A DNA stretch of 64,000 nucleotides from Epiperipatus broadwayi. Taxonomy: Eukaryota; Onychophora; Udeonychophora; Euonychophora; Peripatidae. The notes beneath the pieces were generated by a model, which saw only the letters and a program-made list of their open reading frames with translations, did no database searches and had not been told where the DNA came from. The stretch spans positions 10,708,644 to 10,772,643 of the forward strand of contig JAQFVV010000029.1 in the NCBI GenBank assembly GCA_028023455.1. The letters run 5' to 3'. Shown in pieces: positions 62,673 to 64,000 of the stretch; position 1 is the first letter of the stretch; every line of letters starts with the position of its first letter. The position numbers and the translations under genes are program-made.

Positions 62673-62966
62673 TTCTACACGTGTGCGTGTGTGGTGCAAC
62701 TGTTCCCAAAAGCTATAAAAAAAAAATCAAAGAGGCCTTCTTCATCTCATGAGACAAAGATGCCATAAATAGGAAGGACACGCGCTACGCTTTATCGAAG
62801 AAATGGAATTAGCATATTTGCATATCATTAAATGTAGTAGCAAGCTATGATTATGAAGGCAAGATCCTTTGAAAGCGCTCAGCTCGTTTGTTTTTAGTTA
62901 TCTACTTTATATTAAAACTTTATAGCTTTTGGGAACAGTTGCGCCACACACGCACGCGTGCTAGAA
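62673..62966. mobile_element. MITE with about 48-bp terminal inverted repeats and TA flanks
   Basis: Left end ttctacacgtgtgcgtgtgt...gttcccaaaagctataaa (62673-62719) and right end tttatagcttttgggaacag...gcacgcgtgctagaa (62919-62966) are near-perfect reverse complements. TA lies directly outside each end, as expected of Tc1/mariner-type insertion, although TA is common here. The 200-bp centre is GC-richer and non-coding. Confidence 0.75.
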
Positions 62967-63344
62967 TATATATATTTCCCAAAAGTAAAAAATTATTTGA
63001 CTTAATAAAGAAGTTATGTATTGAAAAAAAAAACTAGATTGAGCTGCAGTATATTGCTAATGGTTGAAGAAAAAGACAATGGTGAATATGTTTTTTTTAT
63101 TTGCAATGGTCTTAAGCTTCATATGTAATGAAACATTGTTTATATTAAATTAAAAGGGGATCTTTTCTAAAATGTAATAAATCTAAAAAATTAGAAAATA
63201 TTTTTACAATTAAAAAAAAAAAATGTTTGTTGTTTTTAAAAATTATTTAACATTTTATATTTTTTTAAATAATTACTATTGAATTATTTCATCTACTTTT
63301 TGTAAATGATTTAAAAAAGAACTTTTTTATTTATTTTTCCACAT
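62967..63344. other. AT-rich stretch, nothing recognised
   Basis: Homopolymer A and T tracts only. Confidence 0.5.
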
Positions 63345-63398
63345 GTCATAGCATCGGCCAGGAGGCGAACCCACAACCGTCTGCAAGGCTGCTGCTTT
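63345..63398 (-). repeat. tRNA-derived SINE, group 1, truncated
   Basis: Minus strand: cagccttgcagacggttgtg, ggttcgcctcctgg, ccgatgctatgacatgtg. Only the 3' half remains. Confidence 0.7.
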
Positions 63399-64000
63399 TT
63401 TCTTTATTTTTCATAATAAAAAATGTACAATTTAAAATAAAAAATGAAAAGAAAAATTTCTGTGCAAATAACTAAACTATCCCTACAATGATAATAAAAT
63501 GTTTAGAATTAAATATTATACTGAAATACTGTTATTTTCATAATCAAATTTAGTATGCAGATAGATTTTGAACAAGAAAACAAAAAAAATTATTATTCAA
63601 AAAAGTGAAGTCATTAGATGTTTTGAATCTTTTTTTTACAAAAATACATATATTATGTTTTGATCTAGAAGTATCAATTTTTTTATACTCAAAATTTTGA
63701 TACAAACCATTACTAGACATTTAATAAATGTTTTTATCTAATTTAACATTTCTGTATATTTGAATCCAAAATGGTAACCAATTTTTAACTTATTTCTGCT
63801 GAACAGATTTTCTTTAAATTTTATTCACTTTTTCAGTTTTGATGACAGTGCAATCTCTTTTAGGATTGTCCAGCCCAACAATGTTGGGGGGGGGGGCACA
63901 TTTAAATCACTTCAGTAAGTGTTTAATCATGAGAAATGGATGCCATTATATGACTTTCATTTAATTTGATGAAGGAATTTTAGATGCAATTGGGGTTAAT
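63399..64000. other. AT-rich stretch with a G11 run
   Basis: No gene recognised. A run of 11 G lies at 63886-63896, preceded by cagcccaacaatgtt. Confidence 0.5.

Overview
The window looks like a stretch of an AT-rich invertebrate nuclear genome, roughly three-quarters A+T by eye. It has no operons and no long intact reading frame. Most of what can be recognised is the debris of mobile elements: RTE-type and other non-LTR retrotransposons, a Penelope-like element, three groups of tRNA-like or SINE-like repeats, MITE-like inverted repeats, microsatellites and local duplications. Long stretches between them show nothing recognisable. The phylum cannot be fixed from this sequence alone. I see no complete protein-coding gene. 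One possible exon, with plausible splice sites and a start codon in good context, lies at 50392-50608.

The most notable content is a set of short dispersed elements that each carry a type I hammerhead self-cleaving ribozyme (HHR). I distinguish three families, A, B and C, and a possible fourth, D. A, B and C share the same layout: CTGANGA core, stem II hairpin, GAAA, a very short palindromic stem III, the cleavage site, and the second strand of stem I. The stem III palindromes differ: ATGCAT in A, ATACGTAT in B and ACTAGT in C. That is the arrangement known from ribozymes in Penelope-like elements and in the small non-autonomous retrozymes of animals, which are thought to cleave as dimers. 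Copies with an apparently complete catalytic core lie at 3475-3535, 6794-6851, 16700-16757, 34943-34988, 38762-38823 (minus) and 47794-47853; the rest carry core mutations.

Family B has a unit of about 473 bp, seen as a partial tandem dimer at 3451-4112. Family C is a foldback element. Copies of B and C are flanked by target-site duplications of 9-15 bp, and several carry an inverted 5' segment. Both traits are typical of Penelope-like integration. A Penelope-like reverse transcriptase is itself present as two inverted, decayed arms at 31688-34050, so a possible source of the enzyme family exists in this genome. That PLE pair appears to sit inside an older minus-strand LINE (29981-34330) and is itself interrupted by an RTE fragment (33465-33918), giving three levels of nesting.

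Layout: 1-4300, family C and B elements, a MITE and a tandem duplication; 4300-12000, mostly featureless with A and C copies; 12000-20450, SINE/inverted-repeat elements, two B elements and a tandem triplication; 20450-26500, RTE relic, C insertion and a LINE 3' end; 29900-35100, the nested LINE/PLE/RTE block plus a near-intact C element; 35700-40700, B and C elements with clear target duplications; 41300-50600, tRNA-like SINEs, A elements, a decayed LINE and the candidate exon; 53600-64000, decayed B element, long ATT microsatellite, RTE fragments, possible HHR family D and a TA-flanked MITE.
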